55,517 bases of DNA from Blautia hansenii (GTDB lineage Bacteria > Bacillota > Clostridia > Lachnospirales > Lachnospiraceae). Under the pieces are notes generated by a model, which was not told the DNA's origin, made no database searches, and saw only the letters and a list, made by a program, of their open reading frames with translations. Each line of letters opens with the position of its first letter. The stretch's first letter is position 1. Location of the stretch: contig NZ_JAAITA010000019.1 in the NCBI RefSeq assembly GCF_013304445.1, forward strand, positions 1 to 55,517, in the 5' to 3' direction. This document shows, in pieces, positions 43,898-54,077 of the stretch. The position numbers and the translations under genes are program-made.

Positions 43898-45334
43898 TCA
43901 GCGGTAAAAACACACAATAGGGCAGCCCGTTTCAATATTTTCATAGAAATTCCCGGCAAAAGAAACCGGCAGATTGATGCAGCCGTGAGAACCGCCGTAC
44001 AGATAAATATCCCCTCCAAAATTCCAGCGCCAGTCAGCATCGTGAAGACCGATTCCTCCGTTAAAAGGCATCCAGTAAGACACCGGAGATTCATAATCAT
44101 AGCTGCCATCCTCATTGGGTGCAGGTCTTAAAACTTGATTTCTCTGCTTGGCTTTCAGAGTGTATGTGCCTCCCGGTGTACGCCTTCCATAATTATAGTA
44201 GGTCCCTGATACAAAATCGCTGTCCATCAAAAGTGCGCCGTCCTTATAATACCACAAATGCTGGGCAGTAAGGTCCAGTTCCACATAAGTATCCCCTAAA
44301 TCATTTTCCCCGTAAGCTGCTCCTCTTCTGGCATACACAGGCTCCCGTTCCACATTTGCATGAGCCTGAATATCTGCAAAAAGCTGCCGTCTCTCTCCCC
44401 TTGCATCAATCAAAAATCCGTAGTTGCCGCCTTCCACGGAAACCGGCTGTCCGGTGCTGGTACTGGTAATGGTTCTGGGTTTTCCTGCAGTGTTATATTT
44501 CTCCCCCAGAGCATTTACATACTCCCGGATATGTTCCTGCAGCACAGCTGTATTTTCCACATAATTGCCGTTTTCGTCATAAGTCATCCACTCCTTCACA
44601 GTCATGCCGTCCAGAATCTCCGTCTGCTCTCCGAAGGTATATTTCACGGTCACAGCAGCGCAGCTGTTCCATACCTCCTGCTGCTGTTTCAATGTCTCAT
44701 TTTCCTTCGTCACTGCCGGAAGTTTATACACGCCGGATTCCTCAGCGGAAATCTCACTCTGACTTTTCCCCACAGCTTCTTTTGCCTTTTCCTGCAGCTT
44801 TTCCAGTTCTATAGCAGTTCCCAATTCTTCCTCTTTAATAACAAATTGGTTGTTTTTAAAGGCAATATAAGCGTCCTTTGGAGGCTTCATATTTGCTTCC
44901 TGTACACAGTCCATGGCGTTTATCTTTTCTTTCAAAAGGGATTCATCAAACGTAATATTTTCTCCGGCTGTATACTCTTTTGCATGAAAAAATCCGGTTA
45001 TCCAGGCAAAGGGGTTTTGTTTTTCCAATGCTTTTTCTACCTCTTTATCCGGCACATAAGTATAGTCGATTTCCTTTCCGGAAAGGGACTCTTTTTTCCC
45101 CTCTTTCAGACTGATTTCCAGTGTATAATCCTCTACTTTTTCTTTTAATTTCTGCTCTGCCTCCTTTACCGTAAGGTTCGCACAGGGTATGTCATTGATT
45201 TGCGTTCCGTAAAAAAAGCGCTCTCTGTAATAAAAAGCACCTGCTCCATAGAAAATGCCTGCAGTAAGAAGCGCAATTCCACCTCCCAAAGCCGCTTTCT
45301 TCCAAAAGTCCGGTTTCCCCTCTTTCTTTTTCAT
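43898..45334 (-). CDS. L,D-transpeptidase with peptidoglycan-binding domain (YkuD family)
   Basis: Cell-wall enzyme of 478 residues that forms 3-3 peptidoglycan cross-links or attaches proteins to the wall. One N-terminal membrane helix (about 13-37) anchors it outside. Two repeats of a putative PG-binding fold occupy about 45-310. The YkuD catalytic domain (about 345-478) has GLHDADWRWNFGG and the active-site SHGCINLP, with Cys at about 452. GGAGAAACAAGA precedes the ATG. Its transcript begins in a long, structured leader. Confidence 0.92.
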   Translation of the reverse strand: MKKKEGKPDFWKKAALGGGIALLTAGIFYGAGAFYYRERFFYGTQINDIPCANLTVKEAEQKLKEKVEDYTLEISLKEGKKESLSGKEIDYTYVPDKEVEKALEKQNPFAWITGFFHAKEYTAGENITFDESLLKEKINAMDCVQEANMKPPKDAYIAFKNNQFVIKEEELGTAIELEKLQEKAKEAVGKSQSEISAEESGVYKLPAVTKENETLKQQQEVWNSCAAVTVKYTFGEQTEILDGMTVKEWMTYDENGNYVENTAVLQEHIREYVNALGEKYNTAGKPRTITSTSTGQPVSVEGGNYGFLIDARGERRQLFADIQAHANVEREPVYARRGAAYGENDLGDTYVELDLTAQHLWYYKDGALLMDSDFVSGTYYNYGRRTPGGTYTLKAKQRNQVLRPAPNEDGSYDYESPVSYWMPFNGGIGLHDADWRWNFGGDIYLYGGSHGCINLPVSFAGNFYENIETGCPIVCFYR

Positions 45335-45624
45335 TCTTGTTTCTCCATTCTCTTTTCGTTCTTTCTGTTATGCCAACTCTTAGTCTATGTATCCGATTTT
45401 ATTTTTATGAAAAATTTTTATTTCAGGCGTAATTTTTTGCCTCTTTCATTCGGATATATAAAGGAAGAGAAGATTTTATTTTATCTTCCCTTTACCCTTT
45501 AATGCGGACCAGGACCGTGACATCCTGGTCCTTTTTTCTGCAAAATAATATCATTATTTTCCATAATTTTTCAAAAAATGTCAAGATTTCTAACAGAAAA
45601 AAATCTATGAGAACAGATGAACTT
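45335..45624. other. Intergenic leader with an orphan hairpin
   Basis: This 290-bp gap holds the leader of the L,D-transpeptidase. A GC-rich hairpin GGACCAGGA/TCCTGGTCC (45506-45531) has a T6 run on the plus strand, with no plus-strand gene upstream of it. A second weak repeat, GGAAGAGAAGAT/ATCTTCC, lies at about 45463-45489. A TTGACA (45579-45584, minus) could be a -35, but its -10 is poor. No ORF was recognised. Confidence 0.5.
45506..45537 (+). terminator. Plus-strand terminator with no assigned gene
   Basis: GGACCAGGA / TCCTGGTCC, eight-base loop, followed by TTTTTT on the plus strand. No plus-strand gene precedes it, so it may end antisense transcription or an unannotated RNA. Confidence 0.55.
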
Positions 45625-47169
<1,545 letters not shown>

Positions 47170-48033
47170 TTATTCTTTTACAGCACCTGCTGTCATTCCT
47201 TCGATAAAATATCTCTGGAAACAGATAAATAAGATGAAAATAGGAATAATGGAGAATACCGAACCAACTACCAGCAGGCTGTAATTATCACCATAAGGAT
47301 TGATTAAAGTATTCAGACCAATAGTCAGTGTATACTTCTCTGAAGAACGAATCACCAACAGCGGCCACAGATAATTATTCCATGCATTCATACCGTTTAA
47401 AATAGCCATAGCGGAAAATGCCGGTTTCATAATCGGTACAATCAGGCGGAAGAAAATTCCGTACTCTGTACAGCCGTCAATACGACCTGCTTCAATCAAA
47501 GATTTCGGCAGTCCCAAAAGATACTGTCTGAAGAAGAAAATCGTAGACGCATGAGCCAGAAACGGCACAACCACTGCAGCGTAATTATCCATCATCCCCC
47601 AGGAAGAAATCTGCTTGTAAAGAGGAAGCATAATAACTTCAAAAGGGATGGACAAAATAATCAGTACAATAACAAAAAAGAAATTTTTTCCTTTAAAATC
47701 GTATGCCGCAAACCCATAGGCCACAAAGGAACTTACCAACAGGGTCAGTACCACGGTTATCACCGTCAGCAGCAAACTGTTTCCAAACCAAATCCAGTAA
47801 TCATGACTTCCGGTAAACAGAAGCACATAGTTATCCAACGTCATATTCGCCACGTCCAGATTCAGGTTCAAACCATACTGAAGAAGGTGATTTCCCGGTT
47901 TGAAGCTTGCCAATACAATAGCATAAACCGGTATAATAATTAAAATTGCAAGAATAGAAAAGAAGATGACCATACCTATGGTAGCCATTTTGTTTTTTCT
48001 CTTCTGGCTTTTTCCTATTGCTTCTGCTGCCAT
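47170..48033 (-). CDS. CUT1 ABC sugar transporter permease (AraQ-like)
   Basis: Permease of 287 residues with six membrane helices. EAA loop: SLIEAGRIDGCTEYGIFFRLI, followed by LNGMNAWNNYLWPLLV. The C-terminus QRYFIEGMTAGAVKE is complete. AAGGAGG precedes the ATG and the start is one base after the other permease stop. Probably imports arabino-oligosaccharides for GH127 and GH51. Confidence 0.93.
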   Translation of the reverse strand: MAAEAIGKSQKRKNKMATIGMVIFFSILAILIIIPVYAIVLASFKPGNHLLQYGLNLNLDVANMTLDNYVLLFTGSHDYWIWFGNSLLLTVITVVLTLLVSSFVAYGFAAYDFKGKNFFFVIVLIILSIPFEVIMLPLYKQISSWGMMDNYAAVVVPFLAHASTIFFFRQYLLGLPKSLIEAGRIDGCTEYGIFFRLIVPIMKPAFSAMAILNGMNAWNNYLWPLLVIRSSEKYTLTIGLNTLINPYGDNYSLLVVGSVFSIIPIFILFICFQRYFIEGMTAGAVKE

Positions 48034-48034
48034 A

Positions 48035-48928
48035 CTATCTCTCCTCCTTCTTGAATGTACCAGTTGCGATTAACTGAATCATATTGATAACCATAACGAC
48101 TAAAAGTAATACCAGACCAACGGCACATGCATAACCCATGGCACGTTTTTCAATCCCCTGTCTGTACAGGTATCCTACAATGGTCAAACCAATATTCTGC
48201 GGGGAATTGTTTCCTTTCCACAGCATGAAGGATTCCAGAAACATGGATAAACCTGCATAAATACTAATAGTCAGCACATAAACAGTCGTAGGTTTTACCA
48301 GGGGAAAAGAAATTTTAATAAACTGCTGCCACTTGGAAGCGCCGTCAATAGAAGCTGCCTCGTAAATATCCGTTGGAATACTCTGCAGTCCTGCCAGGAA
48401 ATACAAAATATTTACACCTGTCCATCTCCAACATGCTACAATCAAAAGTGCAAAATATCCTGTCCATTCTCCCTTTAACCACTTAATCGGAGATTTACCA
48501 AGAAGCTCCATAATCTGGTTTGCCAAAGAGGTATCCATTTCGCCAAACATCAGACGGAAAATCGTACCAGCTACAACCACAGAAGTCAGAGCCGGAAGAA
48601 AATATACGGATTTAAAGAATCCCTGTCCTTTCATCAGCTTACTGTTTAACATGCTGGCAAACAGCAAGGGAAACGGTATCAGCAGAATCAACGTACCAAT
48701 CATATATTTGAGGCTGTTGTAAACCGCTTTAAAAAACATTTTATCAGTCAAAAGGCGGGAATAGTTATCAAATCCAACCCATTTGTCCTTTAACACATCC
48801 TGAAAGCTGAGCAGCACACCATTTCCTATGGGGAACAGCCAGAACAGAAGAATGGTAAGTACAAAGGGAAGAATAAATACATAAGGAGCAGCCTTTTGTG
48901 AGTATAAGAATTTCTTTACTTTATTCAT
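48035..48928 (-). CDS. CUT1 ABC sugar transporter permease (AraP-like)
   Basis: Permease of about 297 residues with six membrane helices; N-terminus KAAPYVFILPFVLTILLFWLFP. EAA loop: IYEAASIDGASKWQQFIKISFP. I chose ATG 48928, about 11 bases after AAAGGAG; a GTG at 48949 or ATG at 48937 is possible but badly spaced. A GC-rich hairpin separates it from the binding-protein gene. Confidence 0.92.
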   Translation of the reverse strand: MNKVKKFLYSQKAAPYVFILPFVLTILLFWLFPIGNGVLLSFQDVLKDKWVGFDNYSRLLTDKMFFKAVYNSLKYMIGTLILLIPFPLLFASMLNSKLMKGQGFFKSVYFLPALTSVVVAGTIFRLMFGEMDTSLANQIMELLGKSPIKWLKGEWTGYFALLIVACWRWTGVNILYFLAGLQSIPTDIYEAASIDGASKWQQFIKISFPLVKPTTVYVLTISIYAGLSMFLESFMLWKGNNSPQNIGLTIVGYLYRQGIEKRAMGYACAVGLVLLLVVMVINMIQLIATGTFKKEER

Positions 48929-48962
48929 GGTATCCATAACTCCTTTCACTTGCTTTGGAAAG

Positions 48963-49001
48963 CAACCGGGGGCAGTCGCTTCTTACAACAGCCCCCGGTT
49001 G
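48963..49001 (-). other. GC-rich intercistronic hairpin, binding protein to permease
   Basis: CAACCGGGGGC / GCCCCCGGTTG, 11 perfect pairs with a 17-base loop, 11 bases after the binding-protein stop. No T-run, so more likely an mRNA-stabilising or processing element than a terminator. Confidence 0.6.
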
Positions 49002-49012
49002 ATATATGCTGA

Positions 49013-50362
49013 TTATTCAGCAAATTCATTTTCCAATGTGTCCTGTGCAGAATCAAGTGCTTCTTTTACATCTACATCAGATTCAAAAATATCATTCAGA
49101 GTCTGTGTTGTGAATACGTTATTAATAGAAGGCATCTTTTCATCTGTGTAGCAGTCTAACAGTCCAATGCTGTCCTGTACTTCCAGAAGCGCGTTAAATG
49201 GTTTTGTGTTGAAATACTGTACAAACTGGTTGTCCGGATTTTCTGTCAGGGCTGTGTCTGTCCATACCTCTGTGTTTACAGGGTCAAATCCCAATACATT
49301 GTAGATTTCATGGCTTGCTTCATCAGACAATTTAATGTAAGCGAATACTTCTGCCGCAAGGTCTGCGTGTTCGCCGGAAGCTACAACCGCTGTACCGGTA
49401 CCGCCGCCGCCAATCGTTTTTACTGCGTCATTGTCTCCCCATACCGGAGGAACTGCAATGGCCACTTTCCCTTTCAAATCTGTCATGTAGCTTGTGTAAC
49501 GGCTTGTCTGCCAGAATGGCATAATGGCTGCTGCCACATCGCCGCTGTTGTACAGAGGATATGCTTCTTCGTTATCCGGCTGTCCCCCTGCGATAGTATC
49601 AAGAGCCCCTGCTGTCTGCATATCTTTTAAATACTGCAGACATTCTGCCATGGTGTCATTATTTACGTCCAGGGAACCGTCCTCTTTTAAATAGCTGCCG
49701 CCTTTTTGAGCCAGCATCAGGTTTAAAGTCCACTGTGCGGTTGTCTCTGCCGCTGCAAAGGTTTTTCCTGTAGCTTCTTTGTATTTGATACCTGCATTTT
49801 TAAAATCTTCCCAGGTTTTGATAGCTGTATAGTCAATACCTGCTGCTTCCAGTTCTTCTGTATTGTAGAAAGCAACCGTAGTACCAACATGTGTTGGGAA
49901 ACCATAATATTTGCCGTCTTTTGCATATAAATCAAGTCTGGATTCCACTACCTTATCTTTGTATGGTTCAATGGCATCTGTCAAATCCATCAGTCCGATT
50001 TGTCCTGTAGTAAAGGCCGGGAACTTACCAAGCTCAATATCTACAACATCCGGTGCACCTTCTCCGGATTCCAGTGCCAGAGATAATTTGTTATGCATGT
50101 CGTCATAAGCCATATTGGAAAGTACCAGTTTTACTTTCTTATCCGGGTTTTCTTCATTCCACTTTTCTGCCATTTCCGTGTAGAAATCCTGATGATTTTC
50201 AATGAAGGTCCACACATTTAAGGTCGTAACATTATCGCCCTCTACCTCCATCTCTCTTCTTCCGGTTTCCTTTTTGTCTCCATCAGATTTTCCTCCGCAG
50301 CCTGCTAACATACTTCCTGCCATTGCTGCACATAATACTGCTGCCAACACTTTTTTCTTCAT
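49013..50362 (-). CDS. Sugar-binding lipoprotein of the arabinoside operon
   Basis: Family 1 solute-binding protein of 449 residues. Signal peptide with lipobox SMLAGC (about 17-22), then a Lys/Glu linker. Body: DVVDIELGKFPAFTTGQIGLMDLT and NSGDVAAAIMPFWQTSRY, typical of CUT1 receptors. Sits 66 bases after the GH127 gene and before the permeases. The ligand is probably an arabino-oligosaccharide, judged from the enzymes in the operon. Confidence 0.92.
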   Translation of the reverse strand: MKKKVLAAVLCAAMAGSMLAGCGGKSDGDKKETGRREMEVEGDNVTTLNVWTFIENHQDFYTEMAEKWNEENPDKKVKLVLSNMAYDDMHNKLSLALESGEGAPDVVDIELGKFPAFTTGQIGLMDLTDAIEPYKDKVVESRLDLYAKDGKYYGFPTHVGTTVAFYNTEELEAAGIDYTAIKTWEDFKNAGIKYKEATGKTFAAAETTAQWTLNLMLAQKGGSYLKEDGSLDVNNDTMAECLQYLKDMQTAGALDTIAGGQPDNEEAYPLYNSGDVAAAIMPFWQTSRYTSYMTDLKGKVAIAVPPVWGDNDAVKTIGGGGTGTAVVASGEHADLAAEVFAYIKLSDEASHEIYNVLGFDPVNTEVWTDTALTENPDNQFVQYFNTKPFNALLEVQDSIGLLDCYTDEKMPSINNVFTTQTLNDIFESDVDVKEALDSAQDTLENEFAE

Positions 50363-50428
50363 AACCAGTGTCCTCCCTTATTCCTTTTTTATCACTATCA
50401 GAAACCCTCTGTTTCTGTATGATACACC

Positions 50429-52411
50429 TTAATTTTTTATCAGTTCTTTTATCCAGACCGCCATTTCTCCTGTCTTTCGATTTCCCCAGTTACAATAGGG
50501 AACCGCTTTCCATACTGTATCTTCAAATACTGGTTTCCGTTCGCCGTAAAGACTGCCGTCCTCCCAGCCTTTCATGGAAATACACTTTCCTTTGAGTTTT
50601 ACACTCACAATACCGCCCAAGAGATTCGGTTCATAAACTTCTTCCGGCTCGGTCTGTGTATCTATGTAACCGGAGGAGAGATTGCTTCCATTGTCCGCTT
50701 CTTCCAGACAATAAACCAACGGTCCTCTCATAACCGCTACCCGTCCTTCATCTGCTCTTACCTTTGGATTTGCCCGTACAAAGCGTGCTTTCATTTCAAA
50801 TTTTAAAGTGATTTCTTCCCGATTTCCCAGGTTTTCCAAAAGCAGATATCCTTTTTGTATAACGGGATTTTCCAGCTTCTCTCCATTTCTGTATATCCGG
50901 AATTTTTTCATGTATCCCGGAATCCTGAGGGCTATTTTCCCGCCAATCCTGTTCTCGGTCTTTTCTTCCGCAGTGTTCATTCTCTCTGCCAGGATTTTTA
51001 CAGTTCCGTCTGTAAGATAATGACTGTCCATCTTGACCTTGTAGAGCCTTCCTTTCATTTTGACTTCAGTCTCATTAGAAACATAAAGATGGATGTAAAG
51101 AGCTTCTTCATCTTTTCCATACACGTACTGTCCCAACGAAGCCAGGGTTCTTGCAATATTAGGTGGACAACAGGCCACTCCAAACCATTTCTGCCTGACC
51201 GGTTTTACATGTTCCAAAGAGGTCCTCTCCAGACAGTTATCCGGCCATACTTCCAAAGGATTTACATAAAAGAAACTTTTTCCGTCCATGGCGATTCCTG
51301 CCAATACAGTGTTGTAAAGTGCCTGTTCCACAATGTCTGCATAAGAAGCATCTCTTGTCATATCTCCCATGCGTTTCCCAAACATAGCCAATCCAATGGA
51401 AGCACAGGATTCGGAATAATTTCTGTCATTTGGTAAATCATAGTCTGTCGTAAATCTTTCCAGCAAACCAGAAGAACCAATCCCTCCGGTAATATACATT
51501 CGCTTTTGCACCATGTTGTTCCAAAGAGTTTCACAGGCTTTTTCCAGTTCCTTGTCCTGGTATTCGTATGCCAAATCAGCCATGGCGCTGTACAGATAAA
51601 CAGCTCTTACTGCGTGTCCCTCTGCTGTTTTCTGTTCTCTTACCGGAAGATGTGACTGGGAGTATTCCGGCTGGTATCCTGCAAATTCCGGAAAAATCTG
51701 TTTGTATTTCTCCCCTCTCTCTTCCTCTTCAAAGTAATTCCCGCCCTGTCCTCTGGCATCTATGAAAAACTTTGCTGTATCCAGATATTTCTTCTCTTTG
51801 GTTACCCGATAAAGCTTCACCAATGCCAATTCAACTTCCGGGTGTCCGGGATATCCATGGCACTGACCTTCCTTTGGTCCAAACTTTTCACAGATAACAT
51901 CAGCAAATCTTGACACAATTTCAAGAAACTCTTTTTTCCCCGTTGCCTGATAATAAGCAACGGCCGCTTCTATCATGTGCCCTGCCGTGTAAAGTTCATG
52001 TCCTTCTTTCAGATTCGTCCACCTTCTGTCCGGTTCCTGAATCGTATAATAAGTATTGAGATAACCGTCTTCACACTGTGCTCTTCCAATCAAAGCAATG
52101 GTCTCATCCGCCAGTTTCTCCAGCTTTTCATCTCTTCCCGAAGAAGCCAGGGTAAAGGCAACTGCTTCCAGCCATTTTGCCACATCCGTATCCTGAAAAA
52201 CCGCTCCCTGAAATTCTCCGTTTTCTTCTCCCGCTGCAATCTTAAAGTTCTTGATACAGTGGCTGGGTTGTGCACCTTCCACCCGGTCATTTAAAGTATC
52301 CCACTGATAGGGAAGAATTACGTCCTTCACCAGTCTGATATACTTATCCCAAAAGCTGTCTTGAATGTGAACCGCATGCAGCGGAATACTTTCTAACTTC
52401 ACTCTTTCCAT
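50429..52411 (-). CDS. Beta-L-arabinofuranosidase, glycoside hydrolase family 127
   Basis: Zinc-dependent enzyme of 660 residues that cleaves beta-L-arabinofuranosyl linkages, as found on hydroxyproline-rich plant glycoproteins. The N-terminal alpha/alpha barrel has DTDVAKWLEAVAFTLAS. The zinc site is E334 and C336 (NYSESCASIG) with C414/C415 (GVACCPPNIARTLA); one of these cysteines is the nucleophile in characterised members. Cytosolic, no signal peptide. It is first in the operon after the LacI regulator's operators; AGGTG precedes the ATG. Confidence 0.93.
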   Translation of the reverse strand: MERVKLESIPLHAVHIQDSFWDKYIRLVKDVILPYQWDTLNDRVEGAQPSHCIKNFKIAAGEENGEFQGAVFQDTDVAKWLEAVAFTLASSGRDEKLEKLADETIALIGRAQCEDGYLNTYYTIQEPDRRWTNLKEGHELYTAGHMIEAAVAYYQATGKKEFLEIVSRFADVICEKFGPKEGQCHGYPGHPEVELALVKLYRVTKEKKYLDTAKFFIDARGQGGNYFEEEERGEKYKQIFPEFAGYQPEYSQSHLPVREQKTAEGHAVRAVYLYSAMADLAYEYQDKELEKACETLWNNMVQKRMYITGGIGSSGLLERFTTDYDLPNDRNYSESCASIGLAMFGKRMGDMTRDASYADIVEQALYNTVLAGIAMDGKSFFYVNPLEVWPDNCLERTSLEHVKPVRQKWFGVACCPPNIARTLASLGQYVYGKDEEALYIHLYVSNETEVKMKGRLYKVKMDSHYLTDGTVKILAERMNTAEEKTENRIGGKIALRIPGYMKKFRIYRNGEKLENPVIQKGYLLLENLGNREEITLKFEMKARFVRANPKVRADEGRVAVMRGPLVYCLEEADNGSNLSSGYIDTQTEPEEVYEPNLLGGIVSVKLKGKCISMKGWEDGSLYGERKPVFEDTVWKAVPYCNWGNRKTGEMAVWIKELIKN

Positions 52412-52431
52412 ACACTTTCACCTGTCCGCCT

Positions 52432-52447
52432 TATTAAACGTTTAATA
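52432..52447. promoter_or_regulatory. LacI-family operator O1 of the arabinoside operon
   Basis: 16-bp perfect palindrome TATTAAACGTTTAATA, centre AAACGTTT, about 21 bases upstream of the GH127 start codon. A repressor here would block transcription or ribosome access. Confidence 0.72.
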
Positions 52448-52529
52448 CTTCAAACCCTCTTTTACCGATAATTTTCTTTTTTCTATCTATAATTTCTTCT
52501 CTATAGATATGTATTCATGGTTTTTAAGA

Positions 52530-52549
52530 TTTATAAAACGTTTTATAAA
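52530..52549. promoter_or_regulatory. LacI-family operator O2 of the arabinoside operon
   Basis: 20-bp perfect palindrome TTTATAAAACGTTTTATAAA, with the same AAACGTTT core as O1. Centre-to-centre distance from O1 is 100 bp. Confidence 0.72.
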
Positions 52550-52804
52550 AGGCTTTTATTAATTTTTCTTATTTATATCATACCCATACCCTAAAAATAA
52601 AGCTTGTATATTCACTATTTTAACGATTAATATTTATAATATCTCTTTTTTACTCTTTTTTTCTTTTTATATCTTTACTTTTCATGTTTATCACAACTAT
52701 ATTAGATTATAAATCGTTTAACTATGTGCATTTTTACCAATATCTTATTCTCCTGCTCCTTATTTTCCAAGGATTTTCATACTTTTCTTTTGTATAATTT
52801 AACT

Positions 52805-52847
52805 AAAAAACAGCTCTTCAAAACTTTTTTGATGTTTTGAAAAGCTG
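52805..52847 (-). terminator. Terminator of the LacI regulator gene
   Basis: CAGCTCTTCAAAAC / GTTTTGAAAAGCTG with a nine-base loop and one mismatch, followed by T6 on the minus strand, 45 bases past the LacI stop. Confidence 0.72.
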
Positions 52848-52891
52848 CAATTTTTCTTTTACTTGTACCCTCTCTTCTTAAACTTGTACCA

Positions 52892-53944
52892 TTATTTTCC
52901 TGACATTTTCAACTCCTGCACAGATTTCCTCACAAGTCTGTGACAAGGCATCTGATACACCAATTCTTCCTTCTGAGAGGAAATTTTGCCATCCAGCATC
53001 TCTATCATAACCTCTGCAGCCCGGTATCCAATATCATGCAGCGGCAATGTAATCGTTGTCAGAGGCGGCTTATAATAACTGGATAATTCTCTGTTGTCAT
53101 ACCCTACCACGGAAATTTCCTCCGGAATTTTCTTTTTCATTTCATCTGCCCAATCATATACGCCGCCTGCCATAATATCATTCATACAGAAAATGGCCGT
53201 AACCTTTCGCTCGAAAAGCACACCAGCCCCTTTATACCCGGTTTCCCGATTCCAATCACCATAATAGACAAGTTCCGGTTCATAAAGCAGACCATTGTCC
53301 CGCAATGCCTTCTGATATCCCACAAGCCGGGCCTGCATATGAAGACTATCGCTTTTTCCCGTAATGACACCAATACGCCTGTGCCCCTGTCCTATCAGAT
53401 ACTGCACAGCCTCATAAGCCCCATGTTCATCGTCTACAACTACAGAAGGCACTTTCCCACTCTGCGTGTATCCGTAAGCCATGACGGCCGGAATTGGCAG
53501 ATTATCCGGAATACAATGCATAATTCTTTCATGGGCAGTCACATAGATAATCCCTTCCACCTGCTTTGCCATCAGCTTTCGGATTTCCTGTTTCACAAGA
53601 CCATAATAATCTTCCTTGCTGTAATACACATCATTATATTTTTTAAATAATCGCATGTTCGTAAGCAGAATCTGATAATCGATTTCCTGACAATATTCTG
53701 TAATGCCGTCAATAATATCCGGAATACTGAAAATAGTCATATCCTCTGCAATGACACCGATGCTTCTTGTATTTTTCATTTTCAGATTTTTTGCCACATA
53801 ATTTGGTGTATAATCCATTTTTTCCACAGTCTTCAATACCAGACTGCGGGTGGCCTCACTGGCTCCCGGCTTCCCGTTCAGAATATTGGAAACTGTGGCA
53901 ATCGATACGTTACATGCTTTTGCTATTTCTTTTATAGTTGCCAT
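52892..53944 (-). CDS. LacI family transcriptional regulator
   Basis: Repressor of 350 residues. N-terminal helix-turn-helix: ATIKEIAKACNVSIATVSNIL, then hinge PNYVAKNLKMKNTRSIGVIAED. The periplasmic-binding-like domain has VDDEHGAYEAVQYLIGQGHRRIGVITG and AIFCMNDIMAGGVYDWADEM. The same AAACGTTT core occurs upstream of this gene and of the operon, so it probably represses both and responds to arabinose or an arabinoside. Its start is fixed by the conserved MATIKEIA. Confidence 0.93.
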   Translation of the reverse strand: MATIKEIAKACNVSIATVSNILNGKPGASEATRSLVLKTVEKMDYTPNYVAKNLKMKNTRSIGVIAEDMTIFSIPDIIDGITEYCQEIDYQILLTNMRLFKKYNDVYYSKEDYYGLVKQEIRKLMAKQVEGIIYVTAHERIMHCIPDNLPIPAVMAYGYTQSGKVPSVVVDDEHGAYEAVQYLIGQGHRRIGVITGKSDSLHMQARLVGYQKALRDNGLLYEPELVYYGDWNRETGYKGAGVLFERKVTAIFCMNDIMAGGVYDWADEMKKKIPEEISVVGYDNRELSSYYKPPLTTITLPLHDIGYRAAEVMIEMLDGKISSQKEELVYQMPCHRLVRKSVQELKMSGK

Positions 53945-53982
53945 ATAAAATATTCTTCCCCTTTTTATTTTCGTCTTTACTT

Positions 53983-53990
53983 AAACGTTT
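53983..53990. promoter_or_regulatory. Operator core upstream of the LacI gene
   Basis: AAACGTTT, identical to the core of the two operators upstream of the operon, about 40 bases before the LacI start and about 12-20 bases downstream of the predicted transcription start. Confidence 0.6.
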
Positions 53991-54008
53991 TACTTTTCTC
54001 ATAGTTCT

Positions 54009-54038
54009 ATTAAACAACTACTTCTCTGCAGTTGTCAA
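54009..54038 (-). promoter_or_regulatory. Promoter of the LacI gene
   Basis: Minus strand TTGACA (54033-54038), 18-bp spacer, TTTAAT (54009-54014). Confidence 0.55.
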
Positions 54039-54077
54039 CCTTTTTCTAAAATTCCCGGCAGACTGCCGGGAATTGTC

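Larger units (their letters stand above)
52412..52891. other. AT-rich control region of the arabinoside operon
   Basis: This 480-bp gap contains two perfect palindromic operators (52432-52447 and 52530-52549), imperfect AAATCGTTT at about 52711, and the terminator of the LacI gene at 52805-52847. No ORF or RNA gene was recognised. It is strongly AT-rich and pyrimidine-skewed on the plus strand. Confidence 0.6.

Noticed and set aside
44360-45148. Plus-strand frame of 262 codons opposite the L,D-transpeptidase gene
   Set aside because: Its residues are Phe/Leu/His-rich shadow composition and the real YkuD protein is on the other strand.
52550-52800. AT-rich stretch with several weak promoter-like and half-operator matches, considered as an RNA gene or small ORF
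   Set aside because: No consistent -35/-10 pair, no ORF and no clear stable structure; probably just regulatory spacer.
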